From contig PCXM01000027.1 in assembly GCA_002771075.1 (NCBI GenBank), forward strand, positions 1 through 7,082: 7,082 nucleotides of DNA, read 5' to 3'. The position numbers and the translations under genes are program-made. Shown piece after piece: positions 1-6,235 of the stretch; position 1 is the stretch's first letter; every line of letters begins with the position of its first letter. The DNA is from Candidatus Zambryskibacteria bacterium CG10_big_fil_rev_8_21_14_0_10_34_34 (GTDB lineage: Bacteria > Patescibacteriota > Minisyncoccia > Phycocordibacterales > WO2-35-19). The notes under the pieces are model-generated. The model was not told the origin of the DNA and ran no database searches. It worked only from the letters and a program-made list of their open reading frames with translations.

Positions 1-4
1 AATT

Positions 5-535
5 TTAATTTTTAACTCCCTGAATCAAAAAAGAGACGGTCCTTTCTCTATCATGATCTAATTCCACCAGCATTACTTCTTGCCATCTACCTTGAAGGAG
101 TTTGCCATCTTCAATAATCATAGAAAGAGATGGCTGTATTAACAACGCTTGAGCATGAGAAAAACCATTCATACACTCTTGGATAACTCCATTTTCATCT
201 GGCTCACACAAATGAGTATCTCGTTTGCCATTAGTATTTTTTGAGTCTTTAATATCATTGTGGCCATAATTACTCAATGGGCTAGCGAAATTGTCTAATA
301 TCTTCAGTAAGTCGGCAGTATAGCCAAGCTCTTCAGATGGACCTATCAAATTTTTTTCATTTTCATTTATCCAAACACCGCAAGTGGTATGGTGAGTTTG
401 AATAGTTAAAGTTCCTTGTAAAACTTGAGAAGCTTTAATGGCTTTTTCAATATCTTCTGTGATGGTGATAAAATGCGCACGATATTTGGTTTGATATTTT
501 TTTGTCTCTAAATGAGATGTAAAAATTTTTTGCAT
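5..535 (-). CDS. yjbQ: YjbQ/UPF0047 family protein, long variant (176 aa)
   Basis: This is a YjbQ-type protein. Members show weak thiamine-phosphate synthase activity in E. coli, but their physiological role is not settled. Seen here: the family signature around residues 48-58 (HHTTCGVWINE), a second block at residues 123-138 (NGFSHAQALLIQPSLS), and the terminal GRWQ/ELD block at 149-160. Candidate metal or active-site residues are H48, H49, H91, H108 and H127. Typical members have about 130-140 residues; this one has 176, the extra length lying between the first and second blocks (about residues 62-122). I start it at ATG 535 rather than the upstream in-frame TTG at 553, because that TTG lies inside the promoter, upstream of the likely transcription start. 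The stop TAA is at 5-7. It is divergent from nrdJ and probably transcribed alone from its own promoter. The family call is firm; the function is open. Confidence 0.9.
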   Translation of the reverse strand: MQKIFTSHLETKKYQTKYRAHFITITEDIEKAIKASQVLQGTLTIQTHHTTCGVWINENEKNLIGPSEELGYTADLLKILDNFASPLSNYGHNDIKDSKNTNGKRDTHLCEPDENGVIQECMNGFSHAQALLIQPSLSMIIEDGKLLQGRWQEVMLVELDHDRERTVSFLIQGVKN

Positions 536-541
536 AAGACT

Positions 542-570
542 ATTATATAACAATATTTTATTGATGTGAA
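542..570 (-). promoter_or_regulatory. Sigma-70-like promoter of yjbQ, probably leaderless
   Basis: Read on the minus strand, TTCACA (565-570) is followed by exactly 17 bases and then a perfect TATAAT (542-547). Six bases (AGTCTT) separate the -10 hexamer from ATG at 535, so the expected transcription start falls on the A of the start codon. No Shine-Dalgarno sequence is present. This decides the start codon: the in-frame TTG at 553 lies within the spacer next to the -10 hexamer and would not be transcribed from this promoter. Confidence 0.75.
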
Positions 571-581
571 TTTTGAGACCT

Positions 582-683
582 TTACATATTTTTTTTTCTG
601 TCTTCGGTTGCTTTTTTTAATGATTTATCCACAGATTTTTTGGTAATGAAAGTGGTAAGATAAGAAAGCGTAAGTTTTGACAT
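582..683 (-). CDS. Possible small ORF, 33 aa, unrecognised
   Basis: An ATG-to-TAA frame of 33 codons fills about half of the divergent intergenic region on the same strand as yjbQ, ending 46 bp before its start codon. The peptide has a mildly hydrophobic N-terminal stretch (LTLSYLTTFI, residues 4-13) followed by a Lys/Asp/Glu-rich, helix-like tail (residues 15-32). An in-frame TTG nine bases upstream could extend it to 36 residues. I do not recognise a family. There is no convincing promoter or Shine-Dalgarno site, and the frame overlaps the nrdJ -35 hexamer and a DnaA box. It may be a chance frame or the decayed 3' end of a former gene; its C-terminus reads like ordinary protein, which is the only reason to list it. 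Confidence 0.2.
   Translation of the reverse strand: MSKLTLSYLTTFITKKSVDKSLKKATEDRKKNM
625..633 (+). promoter_or_regulatory. Consensus DnaA box upstream of nrdJ
   Basis: TTATCCACA is a perfect match to the DnaA-box consensus TTATNCACA. It lies about 52 bp upstream of the -35 hexamer assigned to nrdJ and about 55 bp upstream of the yjbQ -35, so it could act on either gene. DnaA sites are known to control the ribonucleotide reductase operon nrdAB in E. coli, so placement beside an RNR gene is sensible. Binding is an inference from the motif alone. Confidence 0.5.
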
Positions 684-705
684 TTCATCCAAAAATTAAT
701 AAAAA
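677..705 (+). promoter_or_regulatory. Candidate nrdJ promoter
   Basis: A perfect -35 hexamer TTGACA (677-682) is followed at 17 bp spacing by TAAAAA (700-705), a 4-of-6 match to the -10 consensus. Transcription would start near 712, leaving a leader of about 24 bases with no Shine-Dalgarno sequence before ATG 736. A competing -10-like hexamer TATAAA (727-732) lies just three bases from the ATG but has no recognisable -35. I see no cobalamin riboswitch and no NrdR-box pair in the 200 bp upstream. Confidence 0.4.
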
Positions 706-735
706 ATTACAAAATTTTTAACTTTTTATAAAAAT

Positions 736-3054
736 ATGCCTAAAAAAATCAAAAAAACCAAGAAAAATGCTATGGAAGATTTCATTAAAAAGATCCAAAA
801 AAGAGACAAATCTATAGTTTCTTTTGATTTTGAAAAGATAGTCACCGTGATCAATAAAGCTATGAAAGCCAGCAACGAGGGGTCGGAAGCCGAAGCTAGA
901 ATGGTGGCCCATAAAGTGTTGGCTGACTTAGTCAGAATTAGTAAAAAATACAAAAATTTCTTACCTACAGTAGAAGGAATGCAAGATACAGTTGAAAAAG
1001 AATTGATTTTGTCTGAATACGTAAATACTGCCAAGGCCTATATTCTATATAGAGCTGAACGCACAAAAATCCGAGAACAAAATGAAATGGTGCCAATAGA
1101 AATAAAAGAAAAAATAGCTGAAAGTAGTAAATATTTTGCAACTTCATATCAAGAATTTATTTTTTATCAATTTTATTCTCGTTGGCGAGATGAATTAGGT
1201 CGTAGAGAAACATGGGTTGAAGCTATTGACCGTTTTATGGATTATATGAAAGAAAATATAGGTTCTAAATTAACCAACATGGAATATGAAGAGGTGAGAG
1301 AAGCTATTTTAAATCAAGAAATATGTCCATCAATGCGTTTGCTTTGGTCGGCAGGTAAAGCTTGCCGAAAAACAAATGTTTGTTCTTACAATTGCGCTTA
1401 TATCGCGCCCATTTCTTGGCGTGATCTCTCTGAAATTATGTATGTATCAATGTGTGGCGCCGGATGCGGTTATTCTGTAGAACCAGAAAATGTAGAAAAA
1501 TTTCCCCAAATCCAAAAACAAACTGGTAAAATGGCTCCTAAAATTATAGTTGAAGATGATAAAGTCGGTTGGTGTAAAGCTTTTGTTAGTGCTTGCGAAG
1601 CGTGGGAAAAAGGTCTTGATGTAGAAATTGATTATTCTTTGATTCGTCCAGCTGGAGCAAAACTTGAAACAATGGGCGGAAGAGCCTCTGGACCCGGACC
1701 CCTTGAAGAATTGATGAAATTCACAAAAAGAAAAATGTTAGCTAAACAAGGACGCAGACTTACTACCCTTGATCTTCACGATATTATTTGTCAGATAGGT
1801 CTTATTGTTGTTGCTGGTGGAGTGCGTCGTTCGGCTCTTATTTCACTTTCTGCTCCTGATGATTATAATATGCGTGATGCCAAAAGGGGCTCTTTTTGGC
1901 AAACAGAAGGTCAGCGTTCAATGGCCAATAACTCGGCTGTTTATGAAGTCAAACCATCAGCTGAAGAATTTTTAGAGGAATGGACGGCTCTCGTCACTTC
2001 ACACTCTGGTGAGCGCGGGATTTTTAATCGTGGAGGTTTAGAAGCGCAACTACCAAAACGTCGATGGGAAGCTGTCAAAAATGCCAAACAAATTGGAATG
2101 AATCCTTGTGGAGAAATTTATCTTCAATCCAAGCAATTCTGTAACTTAACTTCAATTGTGGTGCGTCCAAAAGATACAATGGAAAGTTTAACAAGAAAGA
2201 TGCATTTAGCCACCATTGTAGGGACTTATCAAGCAACACTCACAAATTTTGAATATCTTTCAAAAGAATGGAAAATAAATTGCGAAAAAGAACAGCTTTT
2301 GGGAGTTTCTATAACTGGATATTATGACAATAAGATTGTTCGTGATGACAAAAATTTGCAAATTTTACGAGATGAAGGAATTAAGGCAAACAAAAAATAT
2401 GCTAAACGTTTTGGAGTAAATGAATCAACTGCCATTACTTGCGTCAAACCTCATGGCAACTCTGGTCAACTCTTAGGAGTGGGTTCTGGAATGCACACTT
2501 GGTTTTCTAAATATTATATTCGTCGAGTCAGAATTTCAGTCAATGACCCTCTTTTGAAATTAGCAGAAAATCAAGGCGTGCCAATCAAACCAGAAGTTGG
2601 TTATTCTACTTCCAACGCTTCCACTATGGTATTAGAGTTTCCCTGCAAAGCGCCTGATGGAGCAATAGTCAATAAAGATGTAACTGCTCTTGAATTATTG
2701 GAAGAATGGAAAAGATTGAAGACTAATTTTACAGAACACAACCCATCAGTAACTATTTATGTGGGCGATGAAGAATGGATCGCTGTAGCAAACTTTGTTT
2801 ATAAAAATTGGGACATAGTAGGCGGACTTTCTTTCTTGCCACGCGATAATCATATTTATCAACTCGCTCCTTATGAAGAAATTAGTAAAGAAGAATACGA
2901 AAAACGAAAGAAAACACTTAAACACATAGATTTTTCAAAATTAATGCTTTATGAAAAGAGCGACCAAACGATTGGAGCTAAAGAATTAGCTTGTGTTGGT
3001 GGAGTCTGTGAAGCTGATGCTTTATCTTTCACTCCTGAAATAAAAACAGCTTAA
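736..3054 (+). CDS. nrdJ: Adenosylcobalamin-dependent (class II) ribonucleotide reductase with ATP-cone
   Basis: It reduces ribonucleotides to deoxyribonucleotides for DNA synthesis, using an adenosylcobalamin-derived thiyl radical in the cytoplasm. An ATP-cone, the allosteric activity switch, covers about residues 14-115 (RDKSIVSFDFEKI near 23-35). The catalytic barrel follows: the NPCGE motif at 456-460 contains the expected radical Cys458 and Glu460. The redox pair is expected to be Cys216 and Cys469; the 11-residue step from 458 to 469 equals that of the Lactobacillus leichmannii enzyme (408 to 419). GGVRRSALISLS (361-372) and YYIRRVRIS (593-601) are further RNR blocks. The C-terminal CX4C (C753, C758) is the swinging pair that re-reduces the active site. 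The usual KPSGT-like phosphate loop reads KPHGNS (571-576). A Lys-rich stretch (residues 3-10) precedes the ATP-cone, so M13 is an alternative start. No intein or frameshift is seen, and no R2 subunit gene is nearby, as expected for class II. Confidence 0.95.
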   Translation: MPKKIKKTKKNAMEDFIKKIQKRDKSIVSFDFEKIVTVINKAMKASNEGSEAEARMVAHKVLADLVRISKKYKNFLPTVEGMQDTVEKELILSEYVNTAKAYILYRAERTKIREQNEMVPIEIKEKIAESSKYFATSYQEFIFYQFYSRWRDELGRRETWVEAIDRFMDYMKENIGSKLTNMEYEEVREAILNQEICPSMRLLWSAGKACRKTNVCSYNCAYIAPISWRDLSEIMYVSMCGAGCGYSVEPENVEKFPQIQKQTGKMAPKIIVEDDKVGWCKAFVSACEAWEKGLDVEIDYSLIRPAGAKLETMGGRASGPGPLEELMKFTKRKMLAKQGRRLTTLDLHDIICQIGLIVVAGGVRRSALISLSAPDDYNMRDAKRGSFWQTEGQRSMANNSAVYEVKPSAEEFLEEWTALVTSHSGERGIFNRGGLEAQLPKRRWEAVKNAKQIGMNPCGEIYLQSKQFCNLTSIVVRPKDTMESLTRKMHLATIVGTYQATLTNFEYLSKEWKINCEKEQLLGVSITGYYDNKIVRDDKNLQILRDEGIKANKKYAKRFGVNESTAITCVKPHGNSGQLLGVGSGMHTWFSKYYIRRVRISVNDPLLKLAENQGVPIKPEVGYSTSNASTMVLEFPCKAPDGAIVNKDVTALELLEEWKRLKTNFTEHNPSVTIYVGDEEWIAVANFVYKNWDIVGGLSFLPRDNHIYQLAPYEEISKEEYEKRKKTLKHIDFSKLMLYEKSDQTIGAKELACVGGVCEADALSFTPEIKTA

Positions 3055-3087
3055 TAAAATAACCAAAACCTATTTTTTGATTAAAAG

Positions 3088-3096
3088 TTATTCACA
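3088..3096 (+). promoter_or_regulatory. Consensus DnaA box in the gap promoter
   Basis: TTATTCACA is a perfect TTATNCACA match, located 34 bp after the nrdJ stop codon. Relative to the predicted gap transcription start (3129) it spans -41 to -33, directly over the place where the -35 hexamer should be. No good -35 hexamer exists at 16-18 bp spacing from the TATAAT. A DnaA protein bound here could therefore replace -35 contacts or block polymerase. The motif is seen; the role is inferred. Confidence 0.5.
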
Positions 3097-3116
3097 GAAA
3101 GTTTTGTTGATAGGTG

Positions 3117-3122
3117 TATAAT
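3117..3122 (+). promoter_or_regulatory. -10 element of the gap operon promoter, probably leaderless
   Basis: A perfect TATAAT is followed by six bases (GTATTT) and ATG 3129, so the start point predicted from the -10 falls on the A of the start codon. This is the same geometry as the yjbQ promoter. The -35 region is poor (ACAGAA at 17 bp spacing) and overlaps a DnaA box. The in-frame GTG at 3114, five codons upstream, includes the -10 hexamer and is therefore unlikely to be translated from this transcript. Confidence 0.65.
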
Positions 3123-3128
3123 GTATTT

Positions 3129-4166
3129 ATGGAAAACAAAACTATTCGTATGGCTATAAATGGCGCCGGTAGAATTGGCCGAGCTTTTTTGCGTCTTATA
3201 GAAGATAATCCGCAAATAGAAGTAGTGGCCATAAATGACTTGGGTGACATAGAAAATATTGCTTATCTTTTGAAATACGATACAGCTTATGGTGTAGCTC
3301 AATTTCAAGTGCGAGTTAAAGAAGATAAAACAACTCTTCTTATAAATGAAAAAGAAGTTAAATTTTTAAGTGAAAAAGAGCCGGCTAATTTACCTTGGCA
3401 AGATTTAAATATTGATATAGTGCTAGAATCCACAGGAGCTTTTACTAAATTTGAAACAGCTAAAGCTCATATTGATGCGGGAGCCAAGCGTGTAGTTATT
3501 ACTGCTCCTACCAAAGATTCACCCGCAGATGATACTCAAGCTATGATACTTATGGGCATTAATGAAGAGAAATTAAAAACCTGCCAAATTTCTTCAAATG
3601 CTTCTTGCACTACCAACGCAGGATCTCCACTTATACAAATTTTGAATGAAAAAATCGGCATAGAAAAAGCAGTTTTAAATACGATACACGGATATACCGC
3701 TAGTCAAAGCATAGTAGATGGACCAAACAAAAAAGATTGGAAAGAGGGTAGAGCGGCCGCTCAAAATATAATCCCTACTTCCACCGGAGCCGCTATTGCT
3801 GTTACTAAAGTCTTGTCAGAATTAGAAGGCAAATTTGACGGCGTAGCTATGAGAGTGCCGATAGTGGCTGGCTCTATAGTAGACGTTACCTTTATAGCCA
3901 AAAAAGAAACAAGCGTAGAAGAAATAAATAATATTTTAAAAGAAGCAGCTAAAGAAGAGCGCTGGCAAGGCATTTTTGCGGTTACCGAAGACCCAATCGT
4001 CTCCAGTGACATCATCGGCTCTCTTTATGGCTCCATTGCTGACCTTGGTTTAACTAGAGTAATAGATAAAAATCTGGTCAAAGTCTGCGCTTGGTATGAC
4101 AACGAAATGGGCTACACCGCCACCCTCGTCAAGCATATTTTGAAAATGGGGGAGTATTTGAAGTAA
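3129..4166 (+). CDS. gap: Glyceraldehyde-3-phosphate dehydrogenase (345 aa)
   Basis: It oxidises glyceraldehyde-3-phosphate with phosphate to 1,3-bisphosphoglycerate, the energy-conserving redox step of glycolysis. Seen here: the Rossmann dinucleotide motif NGAGRIGR (11-18), Asp37 after the second strand (AINDL), which suggests NAD rather than NADP, catalytic Cys160 in SSNASCTTN (155-163), catalytic His187 in NTIHGYT, the NIIPTSTGAA block (213-222) and the C-terminal WYDNEMGY signature. Variants from the common form include NAGSPL after the Cys motif, HGYTASQ and VPIVAGSIVD (usually close to TPNVSVVD). The length is normal. I start at ATG 3129, not GTG 3114, because of promoter position and because MENKTIRMAINGAG fits the family N-terminus. 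It is the first gene of a same-strand run with rpiB, rpe and transketolase, where its substrate is produced. Confidence 0.96.
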   Translation: MENKTIRMAINGAGRIGRAFLRLIEDNPQIEVVAINDLGDIENIAYLLKYDTAYGVAQFQVRVKEDKTTLLINEKEVKFLSEKEPANLPWQDLNIDIVLESTGAFTKFETAKAHIDAGAKRVVITAPTKDSPADDTQAMILMGINEEKLKTCQISSNASCTTNAGSPLIQILNEKIGIEKAVLNTIHGYTASQSIVDGPNKKDWKEGRAAAQNIIPTSTGAAIAVTKVLSELEGKFDGVAMRVPIVAGSIVDVTFIAKKETSVEEINNILKEAAKEERWQGIFAVTEDPIVSSDIIGSLYGSIADLGLTRVIDKNLVKVCAWYDNEMGYTATLVKHILKMGEYLK

Positions 4167-4200
4167 AGTAAAGATGGTTGTAGATATTAACATAATTAAG

Positions 4201-4671
4201 ATGAAAATATTTTTTGCATCAGATCATGCGGGATTTCTAATGAAAAATACTCTTATGAAATTTGTTAGAGAACTTGGTTTTGAGGTGGCTGATTTAGGTC
4301 CAGAAAAATTAGATCCAAAAGATGATTATCCTGTATTTATGGAAAAAATCGGATTAGAGATATTCAAACATCATAAAAATGCTAAAGCCATAATATTAGG
4401 AACTTCTGGCCAAGGTGAAGCAATAGTGGTCAATAGATTTCCAAATGTTAGAGCAGTGGTTTTTTATGGTGGGAACAGAGAGATTATAAAATTATCTAGA
4501 GAACACAACGATGCAAATATTTTGTCACTTGGAGCTAAATTTATTAATTTAGAAGAAGCAGAAGAAGTTGTAAAACTTTGGTTAGAAACTCCATTTTCTG
4601 GAGACAAAAGACATATAAGAAGACTTGAAGAAATAGACGAGTTAGAAGAATCTCTTTATATCAATCCTTAA
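4201..4671 (+). CDS. rpiB: Ribose-5-phosphate isomerase B, Glu-base type (156 aa)
   Basis: It interconverts ribulose-5-phosphate and ribose-5-phosphate, supplying ribose for nucleotides. Seen here: the N-terminal SDHAG motif (7-11), GTSGQGEAIVVNR (67-79), RA at 84-85, and REHNDANILSLGA (100-112) with H102 and N103, expected in substrate binding. At the catalytic loop, E. coli RpiB has a cysteine in CGTGIG; here the loop is GTSGQGE, like the mycobacterial GGSGNGE form in which a glutamate acts as base, so Glu73 is the likely base. I chose ATG 4201 over the in-frame ATG 4174 because SDHAG normally lies about seven residues from the start. The gene begins 34 bp after gap with no Shine-Dalgarno site. 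The last 15 residues are acidic and slightly longer than in many members. A sugar-phosphate isomerase of another specificity in the LacAB/RpiB family is possible but less likely given rpe and tkt next door. Confidence 0.92.
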   Translation: MKIFFASDHAGFLMKNTLMKFVRELGFEVADLGPEKLDPKDDYPVFMEKIGLEIFKHHKNAKAIILGTSGQGEAIVVNRFPNVRAVVFYGGNREIIKLSREHNDANILSLGAKFINLEEAEEVVKLWLETPFSGDKRHIRRLEEIDELEESLYINP

Positions 4672-4701
4672 TTTATTATTAAAAGTGGGTAATATTCAAA
4701 T

Positions 4702-5373
4702 ATGCTAGAAATCATTCCATCCATTATTCCTCAAAATTTAAATATTGTTAGAGATAAACTTGGTAAAATTTTGGGTTCAGTCAAAAAAGTACAAATAGAC
4801 ATTGTTGATGGAATTTATGCTCCCACAAAAACTTGGCCTTTTAATAATAACCAATTTGAAGAAATACAAAAAATAGCAGGGGGAAGAGAGAAATTTCCTT
4901 ATATTAATGATTTTATTTTAGAAATAGATATGTTGGTGCTTCATCCCATTGAATATTTATCTGATTTTATTTCACTTGGAGCAAAAAGTTTTATTATTCA
5001 TATTGATTCTACTGACCATATAAAAAAATGTTTAGAAAATATAAAAGAAGCAGGCGCAAAAGTAGGTCTTGGTATTAAACCTTCCGGAGATATTTCTTTA
5101 TTAGAATCTTTTTTACCAGAAGCAGATTTTGTTCAGTTTATGGGTAATGACAAAGTGGGGTATAGTGGAGTAAGTTTAGATAAATACGTTTTAGAAAAAA
5201 TAAAAAATTTTCATAAAAGACATCCTTCGGTAGAAATTCAAATTGATATCGGAGTAACAGAAGAAACAATTCCTAAATTCAAAGAGGCGGGTGTGACTTC
5301 TTTTATTTCTGGCTCATCTATTTTTAATACAAATAATCCAAAAAAAGCTATAATGAATCTACAAAATTTTTAA
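4702..5373 (+). CDS. rpe: Divergent ribulose-phosphate 3-epimerase-like TIM barrel (223 aa)
   Basis: The expected reaction is ribulose-5-phosphate to xylulose-5-phosphate, the donor substrate of transketolase encoded just downstream. The length and order of motifs fit Rpe: IIPSIIP (4-10) for the usual APSIL, QIDIVDG (31-37) for HVDVMDG, an EIDMLVLHP block (74-82) for DVHLMVxxP, FIIHIDS (97-103) for ITVHxE, VQFMGNDKVGYSG (144-156) for the phosphate loop, QIDIGV (180-185) for EVDGGV, and SGSSIF (203-208). The catalytic acids Asp33 and Asp182 are kept. Both histidine metal ligands of characterised enzymes appear replaced, by Gln31 and Asp76, so metal binding may be altered. It starts 30 bp after rpiB without a clear Shine-Dalgarno site; its stop is four bases before the transketolase start. 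The operon position supports the assignment; another sugar-phosphate epimerase activity cannot be excluded. Confidence 0.85.
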   Translation: MLEIIPSIIPQNLNIVRDKLGKILGSVKKVQIDIVDGIYAPTKTWPFNNNQFEEIQKIAGGREKFPYINDFILEIDMLVLHPIEYLSDFISLGAKSFIIHIDSTDHIKKCLENIKEAGAKVGLGIKPSGDISLLESFLPEADFVQFMGNDKVGYSGVSLDKYVLEKIKNFHKRHPSVEIQIDIGVTEETIPKFKEAGVTSFISGSSIFNTNNPKKAIMNLQNF

Positions 5374-5377
5374 TCTT

Positions 5378-6235
5378 ATGATTCAACTTACAGATGAAAA
5401 AATAATATGGATGGAACAAAAAGCAAGCGAAATCCGTCAATCTATTATTGAAATGCTTGTAGAAGCAGGTTCAGGACACACTGCTGGCCCTCTAGGAATG
5501 GCTGATATATTTACTGTACTTTATTTTCATATATTAAAACACGATCCCACTAATCCTATGTGGAAAGATAGAGACAGACTAATACTTTCAAATGGGCATA
5601 TATGCCCAGTTCTTTATGCCACTATGGCTCATAGTGGTTATCTCAAATTAGAAGAATTAAAAACTTTACGTCAATTTGGTAGCCGCCTCCAAGGACATCC
5701 GCATCGTGAATTTTTATCATTTATTGAAGTTAGTTCTGGTCCTCTTGGACTTGGCCTCTCCCAAGCAGTGGGAATGTGTTTGGCCGACAAGATGGACAAT
5801 GGTAAATTTTCGGGCAAACAATTTTATTGTTTGATGAGTGATGGAGAATTGCAAGAAGGAAATGTTTGGGAAGCGATGATGTTAGCGGCTAAAGAAAAAC
5901 TTCAAAACTTAACAGTGATTATAGATAGAAATAGTATCCAAATAGAAGGTTTTACTGAAGACATTATGCCACTAGAACCGCTAAAAGAAAAATGGGAATC
6001 TTTTAATTGGGATGTGCGAACAATAGATGGTCATAATTTTCAAGAAATAGTAGCGGCAATAGGTGAAGCTCAAGCTGTTTTTACCAAACCGTCAGTTATT
6101 ATTGCCAATACTATTCCGGGTAAAGGAGTCTCTTTTATGGAAAGAAATTATAAATGGCACGGCAAACCTCCAACTAAAGAAGAGGGAGAAAGAGCAATTA
6201 AAGAACTAACCCACCCCAACCCCCCCTTAAATTAA
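5378..6235 (+). CDS. tkt: Transketolase, N-terminal (TPP-binding) subunit (285 aa)
   Basis: This is the pyrophosphate-binding half of a split transketolase, which moves two-carbon units between sugar phosphates and needs thiamine diphosphate and Mg2+. Seen here: SGHTAGPLGMADI (32-44) with H34, SNGH (71-74) with H74, GHPH (106-109), the TPP motif SDGELQEG (154-161) with Asp155 and the second Mg ligand Asn185 in DRNSIQ, and WHGKPP (260-265) with H261. These correspond to the cofactor and substrate histidines of full-length transketolases. The start is four bases after the rpe stop, suggesting translational coupling. The last eight residues (THPNPPLN) are encoded by a C-rich palindromic repeat, not by family-conserved sequence, so the ancestral end was probably near ERAIKEL. 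The partner half follows immediately. A DXP synthase half is unlikely given the motifs and neighbours. Confidence 0.95.
   Translation: MIQLTDEKIIWMEQKASEIRQSIIEMLVEAGSGHTAGPLGMADIFTVLYFHILKHDPTNPMWKDRDRLILSNGHICPVLYATMAHSGYLKLEELKTLRQFGSRLQGHPHREFLSFIEVSSGPLGLGLSQAVGMCLADKMDNGKFSGKQFYCLMSDGELQEGNVWEAMMLAAKEKLQNLTVIIDRNSIQIEGFTEDIMPLEPLKEKWESFNWDVRTIDGHNFQEIVAAIGEAQAVFTKPSVIIANTIPGKGVSFMERNYKWHGKPPTKEEGERAIKELTHPNPPLN

Noticed and set aside
535..553. Longer yjbQ start at TTG 553, adding six residues
   Set aside because: The added codons cover the -10 hexamer of a well-formed promoter, so they would lie upstream of the transcription start.
587..618. Terminator-like T-runs flanking a CTTCGG tetraloop on the plus strand
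   Set aside because: The stem beside the TTCG loop does not pair beyond one or two bases, and no plus-strand gene lies upstream in the window.
554..735. Cobalamin riboswitch or NrdR boxes upstream of nrdJ
   Set aside because: The region is short and AT-rich, with no B12-box-like sequence and no paired palindromic NrdR motifs that I can find.
3058..3092. AATAAC/GTTATT inverted repeat between nrdJ and gap as a terminator
   Set aside because: Only six AT-rich base pairs around a long loop; too weak to call, and the right arm is part of the DnaA box.
3114..3128. Longer gap start at GTG 3114
   Set aside because: The added codons include TATAAT itself; ATG 3129 fits both the promoter and the family N-terminus.
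3761..4015. 84-codon minus-strand open frame inside gap
   Set aside because: It lies wholly opposite the strongly supported gap coding sequence and resembles no protein I know. Other antisense frames within nrdJ and tkt were rejected for the same reason.
4174..4200. Longer rpiB start at ATG 4174
   Set aside because: It adds nine residues ahead of the normal MKIFFASDHAG N-terminus, with no ribosome binding site to support it.
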